Of a stretch of 64,000 nucleotides of DNA, positions 45,702 to 57,412 are shown piece by piece. Below the pieces are notes generated by a model. It was given only the letters and a program-made list of their open reading frames with translations. It was not told the origin of the DNA and did no database searches. Source of the stretch: Cyclina sinensis (lineage: Eukaryota > Mollusca > Bivalvia > Venerida > Veneridae). Position 1 is the first letter of the stretch. The number at the start of each line of letters is the position of its first letter. The stretch spans positions 1-64,000 of the forward strand of contig JAAONU010000028.1 of assembly GCA_012932295.1 (NCBI GenBank), read 5' to 3'. Position numbers and translations under genes: made by a program.

Positions 45702-46710
45702 CAGGGTTCAAATTTAGCGGTCGCAAACTCGCAAAATGCGAGCGAAAATGAGAAAATGCGAGTGCAAAATTTTAGCACTCGAAATAATTTGCGAGTGCGC
45801 CGGAAAATCGGCAGACATCCCAAGTTCTGACTTATCCGAAAATCCACGTTTGCAGGTGCGTGAAAAAATGTCCCTAGCACCGGTCACGTGATTGCTCTAC
45901 TTGTAGACGCTTGTTGAATTAATCCGGTATACGTTCATCCGATATTAAAGCGCGTAGATGACTAAGACTATTTGTTTACAGGTATGAAACCACCAATTCA
46001 GTCTAATAATGGCGTCTAGAAATAGTTCTCAGTTTTCTTCGCTATTTTTAACATTTTTGCCCTAATCTGTGTATTTTTTCCTGGAATCATTTTGTTTGAC
46101 TATTTCTGATAGTGTGGTAGCAATTTTATGCTCATATGCATTCAGAATAGAATTCACAATGTGAAATTGTTTCACATACCCCAATCACAGGCCACATTTT
46201 ACATGATATTCTATATAACCCTATAATGCATATATATAAAAACACGTGTTTTTATATGCATGCATTATAGGGTTATACAGAATATCATGTAAAATGTGGC
46301 CTGTGACCCCAATCTGAAAATTAGCTCAGATTTTTTGTTAATTTTATGGGTAAGTTCACATGAGCAGAAATATCTTTCTTGTTTGAAAACAACCCCCACT
46401 TTTCTTGCTATTTTTCATGAGTACAGATATAGATCTACAAGAATATGTAAGTTAAAGCTATTTAAAAAAGGTTTTGCTATGTTTTACAGCTCTGTGAACT
46501 TTATGAATTTTATATAGAATAAAGAAGGAATCTATTTGGTGGTTTAACACCTACATTTATTTGTCATACAGTCAGTGATAGAACTGTTTGTCCGCAACTT
46601 TTCAAATTTTGTTAATATTGCTTAGCTAGTAGAAAATTGATTTTGCTAGTAGAAAAAATGGTCACTAGCAAATATTTGCCAGTAGACAAAAAAGTTAAAT
46701 TTGACCCCTG
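45702..46710. mobile_element. Non-autonomous hAT-like element inside the retrotransposon
   Basis: Termini CAGGGTTCAAATTTA (45702-45716) and TAAATTTGACCCCTG (46696-46710) are inverted with one mismatch. ATGAACA flanks both sides (45695-45701 and 46711-46717), a 7-bp match where hAT makes 8 bp. CAGGGGTCAAATTT-type ends are typical of animal hAT elements. The 1009-bp body has no transposase frame; the left subterminal part has repeated GCGAG/TGCGAG words and the right part TAGTAGAAAA and CACTAGCAA words. A second element is nested within it. Confidence 0.8.
46186..46305. mobile_element. 120-bp palindromic MITE with 8-bp target duplication
   Basis: Two 60-bp arms starting CACAGGCCACATTTTACATG pair with two mismatches around ACACGTGT. 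ACCCCAAT flanks it on both sides (46178-46185 and 46306-46313), a perfect 8-bp duplication. Ends of CACAGG type and 8-bp duplication suggest hAT mobilisation. It sits inside the 45702-46710 element, so it is the youngest of the nested insertions. Confidence 0.9.
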
Positions 46711-47063
46711 ATGAACAATTAGTTTATCTTTGAACCTACAGGAATATTTTATGCACAATGATCTGTGGATTTTCATTCCAGACTTTAACTGACATTTATG
46801 TACCAGATCATAAGAATTTGAATGAGCAGTTAATTAATGTATTCTCTTGGGACTTTTGTTGTTACAATTGATAGCCATTAACACTTTATCAAGCTCTCGT
46901 TAATTCTCTACCTGTTTATCCAAGTGTAAATGCAGTTGAACTTTTCTCAGGACAAATGTTAAACACACATGATAGTTTGTGCTAAGCGGAAGATTGTAAA
47001 CATTGTTCATTGACAGAAAATACCATTGATTTTGTTATCTTTAAAACAATTAATTTTCAGTCT
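46711..47063 (+). other. Remaining 3' region of the retrotransposon
   Basis: AT-rich, no open frame. It continues the retrotransposon sequence interrupted at 45701 and leads to the polypurine tract. Confidence 0.5.
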
Positions 47064-47077
47064 GAGTTGAGAGGGGA
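47064..47077 (+). promoter_or_regulatory. Polypurine tract
   Basis: GAGTTGAGAGGGGA directly abuts the 3' LTR start TGTAGTG, in the position where plus-strand DNA synthesis is primed. Confidence 0.75.
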
Positions 47078-47329
47078 TGTAGTGTCTATAACTTTGTAAT
47101 TCTATACATGTCATTTATAATTAGCCTCGCCTTATTATAATGCAGCATTTCTGTACTCTCTGATAGCAGAATGAGTCAAGTAGTCACAGAGTTTGGATTA
47201 ATATGTTAACCAGTTTATATATAATGTAGTGTTAGTAAATATGTATAAGAAATAAATGTAATCTAAGAACATGTTGTTTTATTAAGCCCTTACCACTCAC
47301 CAGTCATATATAAAACACAAGACAGTACA
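47078..47329 (+). repeat. 3' LTR
   Basis: 252 bp, same length as the 5' LTR with about seven substitutions (for example CCTGTC to CATGTC and AACACGTTG to AACATGTTG). Followed by ATAAT, the right target copy. Confidence 0.95.
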
Positions 47330-47581
47330 ATAATAAACTTAGATAAATATAAAAATTAATTAATGACTTTGTGATAAACCTCAGACTTGTTTAATTAACC
47401 TAATCAAATGCAAATTTCTTCTTAAATGAACAAATGATAGAAAGATTCAGAAATAAAATAAATATTATATTTTATTAAATTTATACCAAGAAAGATAAAT
47501 AAAATAAAATAGCCCTAACCTGTTGTTTAAATACTTTCAACCTCCTAGTTATAGAAATATCCTTCCTCTGAAGGAATGCTG

Positions 47582-49264
47582 GTCAAGTCGCGCCAAACAA
47601 GGTCGCCCCAGGTAAAAGTCGTCCCATTTTTAGTCAACTCGTCCCACATATAGAAATTAGTTATGCACTTATGTATGCTTCTTACATTTATGTGTTTAAT
47701 GCAATAAATTTACTGAATTGGTTGTAAAAGGTTGTATGCAAACACTATTATACTGTTTGTAACACCCTGCCTTCACAAATTTGAAACAAGAATGGTGTTG
47801 ATTGACGAAAAGATCGGTAATTATCATGGATAATTGTTTCTAACATTAATAAAGTTGTTCGTTGTTTTACTAATTTTAATTGACGTGTGTTCACGGTAAC
47901 AATATTCACGGCTTGTAAAAAAATGTACAAAATGAGTTATGCCCACACTGTTTTAGAAATGAGTGATTAATGGCAATGCCAAATAGTGGTGTGTAAATGT
48001 TAACATGAAATAAAGATCATCAGTCATCATTCGACTTCACATGATGGATATCGCAGACTGTAGTTTTTGCAATAATCCAATCACACGCCGTATGCACGCT
48101 GTGCAGTGTGTCATATTGTAAACCTGTCTTTTGTTTATCAGTTTTTATTTATAATTTTCATATTTTTTCAACTTTATAAAAAATATTATATTTCACAAAA
48201 GTTGCTTAAGTTCACTAAAAAAGAATTTCCTATGCTTGTCTGTTTTGTTTTTGTTTCAATTATTATATTGTATTCCTAAAACGTGTTTTACTTTTTTCTA
48301 TGTTTTAACAGTTTGTTTTGATAAACTTTTTGTAAAATGGATGTAACATTTAATTGTAACCTGTTAATAATCAAGATGTTTTATTTATAGATAATTTTGC
48401 ATATTGGTTTCGTTACAAATGTTTCGTTTCTGTGTATCTTTTCTTTTGGTAATGATAATTATCATTTGTGTATTTCTGTTCGATGCAATGTATTTAATTT
48501 AGAATCTGAGAGATCAGTTTGTATTGTACGAAACTTGTATTCCTGATAATTTATTAATAACATATTTTATCATACTATATATTTTTTAGGTTTTTTATTG
48601 GTCAATTTGATAAATTCACTATTGCATAACAAATGTAGTTCATATTTTGCATTTCATTTGTATCAGTGTCTGTTTTATGTCGTTAATTAAAACTCAGTAT
48701 TACATTTTTTTCTGTTTTACTGAAAAATCTGAAAGAAATAAGTTGGTAAACTGGAAAAATGTGTTAGTTACTATCAAATTGTGAATTTTTAACAACTCCT
48801 GTAGTGATTACAGCCCTGATAATTTAATTATTAAACTGTTACAACTGTATCACTCTAAACAACTCTGCACGTACATTAGTAAAATATATCTAGTTTTTTT
48901 TTTTCATCGTCATTTTATCATTTGAGAAATGTAATAATTTATAATAACTGTTAAAAAGTTGAGTTGAATAAAACCATTGTTGCGTTGTTATAATAATACT
49001 TGTTTTGATTAAAAATGATTTGAATTGAGTTAATGTGCTTTATTATTTACATCAGCTGTCCTATTCACTCATTTAATCGCACCATTAATTACTTAATCCA
49101 ACAATTGTCGTTTGATCGTCGTACCACTTATCACTTTTTCACTGTTATATACAGGTAATAATTAGTTGAACTATGATCTTATTCTTATATTTCTATATGT
49201 GGGACGAGTTGACTAAAAATGGGACGACTTTTACCTGGGACGACCTTGTTTGGCGCGACTTGAC
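47582..49264. mobile_element. Non-autonomous DNA transposon with 76-bp terminal inverted repeats
   Basis: The left end 47582-47657 (GTCAAGTCGCGCCAAACAAG...) and right end 49189-49264 are inverted copies with one mismatch in 76 bp by eye. Within each TIR a GTCG(T/C)CCC-type octamer recurs (GTCGCGCC, GTCGCCCC, GTCGTCCC, then CTCGTCCC) about every 15-20 bp, possibly transposase binding sites. The 1683-bp element has an AT-rich interior with no useful frame. No clean target duplication: CTG and TTG flank it. The superfamily is undetermined. It lies between the LTR element and the NACHT gene's 3' end. Confidence 0.85.
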
Positions 49265-49334
49265 TTGTCACCCTCTGAATCAATTCTGTACACATTAATA
49301 CTGTTTGTTTACATTGAAATCCTTTATGCAGATA

Positions 49335-49340
49335 TTTATT
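49335..49340 (-). terminator. Polyadenylation signal of the NACHT gene
   Basis: TTTATT on the + strand is AATAAA on the minus strand, about 75 bp past the stop codon at 49416-49418. It is the first such signal downstream and fits a short 3' UTR. Confidence 0.5.
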
Positions 49341-49415
49341 TACACAAAAATATGTAAAACTATTACACAATTGTGTAGACATTTCGGCATAATATGCAGG
49401 CAACAAGTTTAATAT

Positions 49416-51862
49416 TTACATTCTTCCTTTGATTGTTACAAACTCGAACCAGTCCTCATCCCCCAGCACGTTGAACTGTTGCGATGATCTTATTTCTGTT
49501 TTCATACGTTCAAATTCTTCCTCTGGTTCTATTGTACAGCGATCCATCCTTACACGGACAGTTTGTGGAAGATTTGTTATCTCGTTAAGAAGATCACGGA
49601 ATGTTCCAGCCGACATTTTCACATCCCACAACCAAACATCTGTAAGAGTTGGTTTACTGTCTGTTGGTTCATTATTTACAAACTTTAACACAAGTTCTCG
49701 GATAGATAACTTCGCTAGCCTACACTTCTGTAACGACGCCATCTTGAAATGTAGTTCTTTCACAGGTATCCCGCCCAGTGCTAACTTTCTTAGTTCTGAA
49801 TGTCCACTCAGGTCCAGTTCTATCTCAGGACAGTCACGCCCGTGGTCAGTACAGGATAAGGCCGCCAGCACAATCGCCTTCAAACGACATGTCTGTAATA
49901 TATAATTATATAACTCAGACCACTCACTGTGACTCATTGTAAACCGCCAGATACCTATGGCTTCTAATTTATGCAAACTTTTAACTTTCTCCGTCAGTGA
50001 ACGCGACCCAGAACTTTCACACGCTAAATCTAAACATTTAATTGACTCGTTCAACAGAGGTAAAATATCTCTGTCATTATAATCACCCACATATACAACT
50101 TTCTCGACGTTTTCCAGGTCACTAAGTGAGAAAAAATCAATAATATCACTGAGATTCCTGTAACCTGCCTTATACATGTAAATATAAAGTAATCTTATAT
50201 CGCGTTTATTTCTTGAGGTCAGATGTTGCAGAATTTCACGGTATTGATCTTGTTTACAACTGTCATCAATGAATACATCTTGTAGACATGAACTGACTTT
50301 ACTTTTATCCGGCATTTCTTTTAAACATGAAACACACAAGTCCTGATACTGTTTCAGTGGTTCTTTACTAGTGGAATCAATGTCTACTGAACTTCTATAT
50401 TCGCGTGTAGTTTCATCATTATTCACAATGTCCATCAGTTCGGGTAAAATCAAAGATGACACTTCAGCATTGAATCCGCTAATAAACACAAGAATTTTTG
50501 ACATTTCAAGGATATCCCTGAGACTTTTACATTTTGACAACACTGTTTTTGGTACTGAAGTTACATCAGATGCAGAGAACATGTATAGAGCCGCAAAATA
50601 TTCATGAATAGTTTTATGTGCAAACGATATTTTACATTTCTCTTCTAATGATTTTTCACGATCTTTACTTTGTGTTAAAAGTCCAGTTTTTAGACAGAAA
50701 TCTATCCATTCTTTTTGAAGATATAGTTTAGCTACCGTGCTATCAAATACTAACATATGTGCTTCCTTTGTTTCTGTTAGTAATGTTTTATACGCTAATT
50801 TTCCTAAAGCATTGAGAAGTGAATAATATTTTCTGCACTTATTATTTTTACTGACACATGGCGGGATATCGCCCCCTGTATACTCTGGTATATGTGGTAG
50901 AATAATGCCCGTTCTCTTGAATTTTTTCACAGTTCTTTTAAGCAAAATTTCAACAATGTTACAGTATAGTCCCAACAGAGAATTACCTAGACACATTTTG
51001 TCACAAAACAAACACAACATGTACATAAGTAGTATAGGAATATATGCCAGATCTAAAAGTTTGTTTTCTTTCATTTCTGAATCAAACAGCTCTACATTGA
51101 TTTTATCGTCCTTTCCACCTAAATGAGATATAACTGAGCTTTTCAATTTCTTTGTTGACTCCCCTCCAAGGCCAGCTATTTCTAATTTTTGATCGATTTG
51201 ACTGGCTTTAATACCACCTGTAGCTAATTTCCATGGTCTAGTTGTACTAAGTACTGCAGTGTTTTCTCTCGCTCTCCTGTGTGGGATAATTTCCTTCTTC
51301 CGAGTGCAATCATTTGAGGGGTGTGCCCATTCATCCAGGCCGTCCAATATTATCAGACATCTTTCATCTGACAGGATGTTATCAAGATCTTCCATACAAT
51401 ATTTATTCTTTAAACGCTTGTCTATGAGCTGATTGAATATGAAGTCATCGATATGACATTCGCTGGAGCCATCTCTTAACAACACAAGAAAAACGAAATC
51501 AAATTCCTTCATGGCAATTACTTCATCTGGCAAGAATAGTCCCTCATCATTTTGGAGTGGATTTTTAGCTTGGCACCATGCTAAAACTAATCTCTTGCTA
51601 AACATAGTTTTTCCAAATCCTGCATCGGCTGTTACATATATTTCACGACAAGGCTTCTCATCTTTATAGAATATATTGCGAAATGTGTCTAACGACGTTT
51701 TCTTTTCTTCTCTTCTTCCATGAGCTCTGTTAAATTCTACTAAGTTTATATCTGGCTTTACATAGAAATCCAGCAGACGCGTGTCTTCTTCTTCAATCAG
51801 TGGCGACAACTGAATTGTATCATGCTGTTGTCTGTAGAGATTTATCAAATCACGTCTCAGAT
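49416..51862 (-). CDS. NACHT-domain NLR-like protein, last exon
   Basis: An uninterrupted 815-codon last exon, minus strand, entered through the acceptor TATATATTTCAG (51863 upward) and ending at TAA (49416-49418). It starts in phase 1 as LRRDLINLYRQQHDTIQLSP. Numbering from the methionine-position codon at 51848: Walker A ADAGFGKT 74-81, Walker B LIILDGLDEW 165-174, a sensor-like TTRPWKL 202-208, and the conserved SFAHKTIHEYFAALY motif of NACHT ATPases past residue 400. The C-terminal ~250 residues hold irregular leucine-rich strands (LYNYILQTCRLKAI, LDLSGHSELRKLALGG, KELHFKMASL) rather than textbook LRRs. STAND ATPases of this kind oligomerise upon ligand sensing and are associated with innate immunity; the ligand is unknown here. 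No internal stop or frameshift, so probably functional. Confidence 0.9.
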
Positions 51863-52479
51863 CTGAAATATATAGAGAAAAAATATCTAAGTCACGCGTT
51901 TTGGTAATTATTAAACATGTTATGTTTTATTTGATTTCAAATTATATATCGAAAACAAAATAAGTTTCTTTTATACCTTCAAAATTGCAGCTTTCTACAT
52001 TCGAAGCGAAGGTCATACACTAAAGCAGACGGACTTTTTGACAGCTGTCTGTTTTGTTGATTCCATTTGTAAATAGCACAGAAATTCCAATAACTACAGG
52101 TTCATCATAGGAGCTTGAAATTGTTTTTTTAGTCATTCAAAAGTCGAACATATCTTATTTTCTGTATACAGAATGGAAGCTAGAAATTCAGTTTTGAATC
52201 TTGAAGGACTAAGAACACAATTTTAAGCTCCTGTGGGTTCATGAATCATAGCTTTATATCTTAATGTTCGATAACAAGCACATCATAAAGTTACTGCATA
52301 ATTATAAAGTTATCTAGCTAAGATACCTTTTCAAAACTTTATCTTGTAGAGCACTCCAATTTATGTTTAAATCAACTGACTCACATAAATCTAGTTTAGA
52401 TTAACAATGCTTTCTTTAAAATGAAAAGAAAGATACTATGGAAACAAACATAATTTTATGCTTCTATACACCAGGAAAA

Positions 52480-52580
52480 CTGAAAAAAAATCAACTTTTA
52501 AAGGATTCGAACCAATGACCTTTCGGTCAGTAAAATTAAGAGCGACAAACTTATCCACTGAGCAAGTCCGCACAGACTTG
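52480..52580 (-). repeat. tRNA-derived SINE relic
   Basis: On the minus strand GCTCAGTGGATAAGTTTG resembles a pol III A box and GGTTCGAATCC (plus 52502-52512) is a perfect B box, about 40 bp apart as in tRNA-like promoters. The cloverleaf is not intact and an AT-rich tail follows, so a SINE head is more likely than a tRNA gene. Confidence 0.6.
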
Positions 52581-53659
52581 CAGTGGCAGAGTGGGGCATT
52601 TAACGCTCTTCAAAACGATCTATCCTTAAGACACAGTCACGTCTAAATGTTAATTATCGTATCTCCAATTTTTGTCCTGTCATAAAAAAATTGCATTCGG
52701 TACCTGTGTTTTAGTCTACGCTTTCTTGTAGAAGAAATGTGGTTGTCCAACCTAAATATCGGCAAGTCAGTGAGTATGACCTTTGTGATTTGTTTGAAAA
52801 CATTATGTCCGATTAATGACATCAGAATAACAAGATGGATTACGTCAGAATACAAGATTACGTCACCAACATAACGATGCATGATCCCGCATTTTTTTTC
52901 TCTAAAGAAGAAATGGGCGAAAACTTGTACAGAGGGAAGCAAAGATCAGTCCAGTTTTAATTTCATAAAGTAATTTTAGTTATTTCGCTGAAGAGAAACA
53001 CCGTTATAACATCAACATAATTTTACTACGACTACATAATGGGAGACAACTCAATTTGCTTTATTCTTTAACTTGAAGATTTGACTCCCTTTACTGTGTG
53101 GAAATATATTATTTCTACATTTATTATTTTTGTTAAATTGGGTCCAAATTCATGGCTGTTTCCTTACATGTCTTGCTAAACAGCAGCTTAACTCTGTATT
53201 TCGGAACTGAACAGAACGGAACATATACTTTATTTACTCACACAGATATAGATACAGAAAAGTATGTATAGATTAAAAAATATCCAGGAAGTTGAATACT
53301 AGATAAGTAAAAGCGTACTACCGTAACGTATGTCGTGGGAACGAGATACCTATGATGATGATTGTTGGGATCAGATAGATGTTGATGTATTTATGGTTAT
53401 TTAAGAAACATCATTAATAATCATTTATGCATGAGCAGTCCACCAAAGAAAAACATCAAATATGCACATTTAACATTTTAGATCTACGTTCATAAGTTAA
53501 ATAAGAATTTTTGTTTGTATGCCGCTGAATTTCGCAAGCTTTTCTGGAGATTTTAGAACGCTGTGATTCAGTAGTGTTACGTTAATAAACAAAATATATT
53601 TTCAACCACACAACCGGTTAATTCTTATTAGTAGGCATTCATATTCAAAAAGTCCAAAT

Positions 53660-54110
53660 TAGTTTTTAGTCCCCTTCCGGTATTGCCTTTTGTGCTTCTG
53701 TCCCTATGTCCGTCCGGGTGTCCAGAAACCTGGAGCCCGCGATAAAATAAAAAAAAACGCATAAGTTAAGTTGATGAAACTTGGTATATAGATAGGCAAG
53801 TCCGTTTTTGATTATAGTCGTCATAGCTTGCTCGATAACTTTACGAATTTCAAAGGAATTACTATGTTAGAAAAATTATGTGGCAAAGGGGAAAAAATTG
53901 ACGTATATCATTTTGTGTAAACCACTGACTTGTTAAAAAACATGCTTATCCTATCAACACCCATATATCATACTTACATACATGCTCTATTAGAACACCT
54001 TAATGTTTTTTTACACGTGAAAAATTAATTTTTGTAAATGGAATTCAGTAGTTTTGAAAATCGGAGAAACATTAAAAAAATACTATATCTAAGATGCTCG
54101 AGTGATTTTT
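53660..54110 (+). repeat. Array-type repeat piece
   Basis: Head TTTTTAGTCCCCTTCCGG, then TATGTCCGTCCGGGTGTCC, AACCTGGAGCCCGCGATAAA and TTGATGAAACTTGGTATATA. It matches the head-plus-CCGT layout of the other families, with a single unit and no tail. Confidence 0.5.
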
Positions 54111-54366
54111 AAAAAAATATGAGAGACGTTTAGTTACCAAATAATTCATCTGAAGCACTATGTACTCTGTCTGCGGCACAAGAAGAAAATAACAATCAAC
54201 TTTTGTATCACGTTTTTACATCTGATAACCTCCTAAGACTTTTTCATCTTATCAAGGAAACAGAAAAAAAGGCATCATGTGGTGTCTCGTCAATGATTTA
54301 AAGTAAAGTATGTAGATGTTCCTTTGTATTCCATTATTTTTAACTACATGAGGCAAAAGAGAAAAC

Positions 54367-54422
54367 CGAGAGAGAGAGAGAGAGATAGAGAGAGAGAGAG
54401 GGAGAGAGAGAGAGAGAGAGAA
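54367..54422. repeat. (GA)n microsatellite
   Basis: GA repeats with two interruptions (ATAGA, GGGAGA), about 55 bp, followed by AAGAAG/AAGAAAG words. It lies 25 bp 3' (in gene sense) of the 54448-54528 exon donor. Confidence 0.95.
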
Positions 54423-54447
54423 GAAGAATAAGAAAGAAAGAAATTAC

Positions 54448-54528
54448 CTTTCCTTCGCTTTGATTTAAACACGGATGAAACAAGTCTATGAAAAAATCCA
54501 CGCTTTTTTCGTCTTTCGTCTCCTGGCC
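54448..54528 (-). CDS. NACHT gene, basic linker exon
   Basis: An 81-bp exon, phase 1 on both sides: acceptor ACTATTTCAG, donor GTAATT. It encodes PGDERRKKRGFFHRLVSSVF then KSKRRK, and its last base joins the first two of the 49416-51862 exon to give KD-LRRDLINLY. Lysine/arginine-rich linkers before the LRRDL...LY segment are usual in mollusc NACHT proteins as I recall them. The phase match on both sides makes this exon convincing despite its size. Confidence 0.75.
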
Positions 54529-54939
54529 CTGAAATAGTTAAACAATTTAAATCTTTGTTTGTGATCGATTTAATAGTTCGTGGCAGATTTTCTTTAAAAA
54601 AAATAAAAATATATATATAAAAAATATATATAATTCAAGTATTCTATTCATTAATGTTTTTTTTTTTACTAGCACGCGAACTTTAACCACTTGTTGTTTG
54701 TTGTTTTCTAAATAAAAAGGTAACAACTCTATTGATAAAGGCATATTTCATTAATAAAACACTGTACGGCGTGTATAGTTGGATTGTACACTTAAATTTT
54801 CAAGGGGCCTCAACTCTTGTTTTATTCGGATTGATTGGGGAAAAAACAACCTGTAACTCTTTCATCTTAGTTGCAATTGTCTAAGTATAAAAAACAATAG
54901 GTTTCCTCTTTATAGGTTTAAATGCTTTTTATGTTTTTC

Positions 54940-55270
54940 AGAAAATAAATTAAAGGGGCATAACTCTGGTGTTACCCAAGAAACAAACGCTGTGACTGCA
55001 TCGTTCTTTACTTATGAAATAAATATTTGATTGAAGTGACATGATTAAGTTTTGTTCTATGTAAGTCTGTCTATATGCCCTATATGTTGTATAGAAATTA
55101 ATCAAAAGACCATATCTTTGGTGTAACTGATCTGAACAGAACAAATTCTGTGCCTGCCTTATCTCATACTTATGATACAAACATGAAATTTCTCCATCCA
55201 TTAGTTATTTAGTTATGAGACAGGACGGACGGACGGTAGGATTAAAATATGCGTAGCTTTTTGGCATAAA
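54940..55270 (-). repeat. Array-type repeat fragment (minus orientation)
   Basis: On the plus strand GACAGGACGGACGGACGG at 55220 is the inverse of the CCGT-rich head stretch. Units with GGGGCATAACTCTGGTGTTA and AACCAT-type words extend to the left. One to two units only; no terminal motif kept. Confidence 0.55.
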
Positions 55271-55689
55271 AGAAGAAAGTATTTCGGATGAACATAGTGT
55301 AGATTAAAAAAGAAAGTTAAAGACTGAATAAGTAAAAAGCATAAAGCGTATCACTGTATTTCAAAGACTCTTTTTGGTAGTACAGATGCACGTTTTTGAA
55401 ACCGTCATTTTCTAACTGTACCACTGAAAACAAACACTTTGACACAGACTCATACTTTTCAAATTTTCACCTGATATGTATTGATGTATTATAAAGGAGA
55501 CGATAACTCTTGACTGCAATTACCGCTTATTTTTATTTCTTTATGATATCGTTTTTTTAATTTTTTTACAACGACTTTTTACACTTTTAAGAAGGATACA
55601 AATAAAATATACCTTCCAGTATAGTAGTACATTTAATTGGCTGGGCAAGCCAAAATTCAAAACAAAACAAAACTTTAATGCTATTACTG

Positions 55690-55900
55690 TTTATCTTTCT
55701 ACAAAAACATTTTCTTTGCATTAAAGCTGGCTGAGTTAAAAAATGGTGAAAAATCTTGAAAAAAGGAGAAGGGATTATGACAGCTTATACGAGTAGAAAT
55801 ATGGTGGCAGAGCGTCGAACACCTGATCCTGGCCTGGTTGGCTCGAATCTCAACAAGGGCAAGAGTTTACAATGAGTTTTCTTATGCTACATCTTCTGTA
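55690..55900 (+). repeat. tRNA-derived SINE relic, copy 1
   Basis: TGGTGGCAGAGCGTCG (A-box-like, about 55802) and GGCTCGAATCTC (B-box-like, about 55840-55852). The 5' flank TTGAAAAAAGGAGAAGG is related to the copy at 61110. The two copies share order and spacing. Confidence 0.6.
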
Positions 55901-57367
55901 CAAGTACTGGTAAAAAGCCAGGTAGTATTCACTGAATGGGTTTTATTTTTCTCCGCATGATTTCGAAGTGATAACACATACATTACATATAAGCATTATG
56001 TCTTAAGATTTGTTTCGTTTACTGTGACACATGTAACAAAGAGCTATGACCTTCCGACCTATTCCTCATATATCTGATGTACTGAATTGTAACAGTTTTG
56101 AAATCTGAAGCCTGGCGAAAAAAACAACGCATGTAGCAATTTTAAAGCTTGAATGGTTTAATTTTCAACATAATAATGGGAGCAACAAGCACATTATGGA
56201 ATCGAGGTAAAGGTCGCAAGCACACCGAAACTTGTCGTCCATACTAATTAAAAGTATGTTTAGTTGTCTAATAGTGTCGAATACTATTCTGTCAAATAAA
56301 TAATATTGCTTATTTATATGTGAGAACTTTCTGTACGGAAATGTACTAAAATATTGCAGTATATTTCTCTTTTACTGACCATCTCTTAGAAAATACTGAT
56401 GAAACAATACAAACATTTATAACATCAACATTATTTAAATTAAGTGGTTGTTTAATCCCACGACATAAACTTTTAACTGTTTGATAGGAGATTATTATCG
56501 CTTTACAACAGTTATACTTCGTATTTCGGATGTTTTTGTATTTGTTTATTGTTTTTGTCACGCGCTTTGGAATTGATTCTGTATTCGACAAGAGATTTCT
56601 GTGTGTTTTAAACAATAGTTTAACAGAAAGAATCATCAACTCAGGATACTCTAAAAGCTGTTATCATTTGTAAATAATTCGGTTTTTTTTCATGGTTTTA
56701 TTGGATAAACATCCAGGGATTTTGAAGAATTTTAACTGATAGAACAATCTATGTTTGGATTCTTCTCAAAACGAGAGTAAGTCAGATGTATAATGTGACG
56801 TCAGCAAGATTCGTCTGCTCTAGATTCTTGTATAAAACACAATAAATAGGGGAGAATAGGAGATAATATCACCAAAAGTACAAAAACTTTAGCCCATTGA
56901 CAGAAAACAAATATTATATAGTTATAAACAGACACTTTTTTATACTATCATCATCTTATTTTAACTTCTCTGACAGTTGTTCTCTATTTCTATGGAAAGC
57001 CGCAGTGCAGCCCCGAAGGAGTACTATATTATTGTCTTATATAAATCTTATTGTTCTTACTCTCCGTCGTCATTCTGTAAACTTGACGGAGTGAGAAATC
57101 ACTTTCTTCTCCGACGTTTTCTTTTAAACGCAGTTCTTTGGTGATTTTACTTCTGCATCAATAATTTCATTCGACGGAAGAGTATCACATACTTTAACTT
57201 TATTTACATCGTCGATTCATTCGGCAGAAAAAAATTCTTACTTTTACTGTATTGCTATTACATGTCGTCGATTTTTTACTCCGCCGAGCAATACGATGTT
57301 TGATAATACCTCAGACTTTTCTATCTGGGGAAGTATTTAATTTCTTGATATCTTATCCTAAAAGTCA

Positions 57368-57412
57368 AAATCCATCCATCCATTCATTCATCCATCCATC
57401 CATCCATCCATT
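57368..57412. repeat. (CATC)n microsatellite
   Basis: CATCCATC repeats with two CATT variants over about 42 bp, followed by AACG/AAAG words. Confidence 0.95.

Larger units (their letters stand above)
40137..47329 (+). mobile_element. Ty3/gypsy-type LTR retrotransposon, disrupted
   Basis: Two 252-bp LTRs (40137-40388 and 47078-47329) start TGTAGTGTC, end CAGTACA and differ at about seven sites by eye (~97% identical). The element is flanked by a perfect 5-bp duplication ATAAT (40132-40136 and 47330-47334). Order: LTR, primer site, gag with zinc knuckles, protease, RT, RNase H, integrase, polypurine tract, LTR; this order is Ty3/gypsy (Metaviridae), close to proteins annotated K02A2.6-like. 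No envelope frame follows pol. Defects: a frame break at the gag start, a ~796-bp insertion in the RNase H region, and a hAT-like element between pol and the 3' LTR. It is non-functional in this state. Confidence 0.95.
51863..54447 (-). other. Intron of the NACHT gene
   Basis: Bounded by donor GTAATT (54442-54447, read on the minus strand) and acceptor TTTCAG at 51863. It contains a tRNA-derived SINE relic (about 52480), an array-type repeat piece (about 53660) and a GA microsatellite (54367). Otherwise nothing is recognised. Confidence 0.7.

Noticed and set aside
45361..47077. Envelope gene in the retrotransposon
   Set aside because: No open frame of suitable length; the space is filled by a hAT-like element and a MITE.
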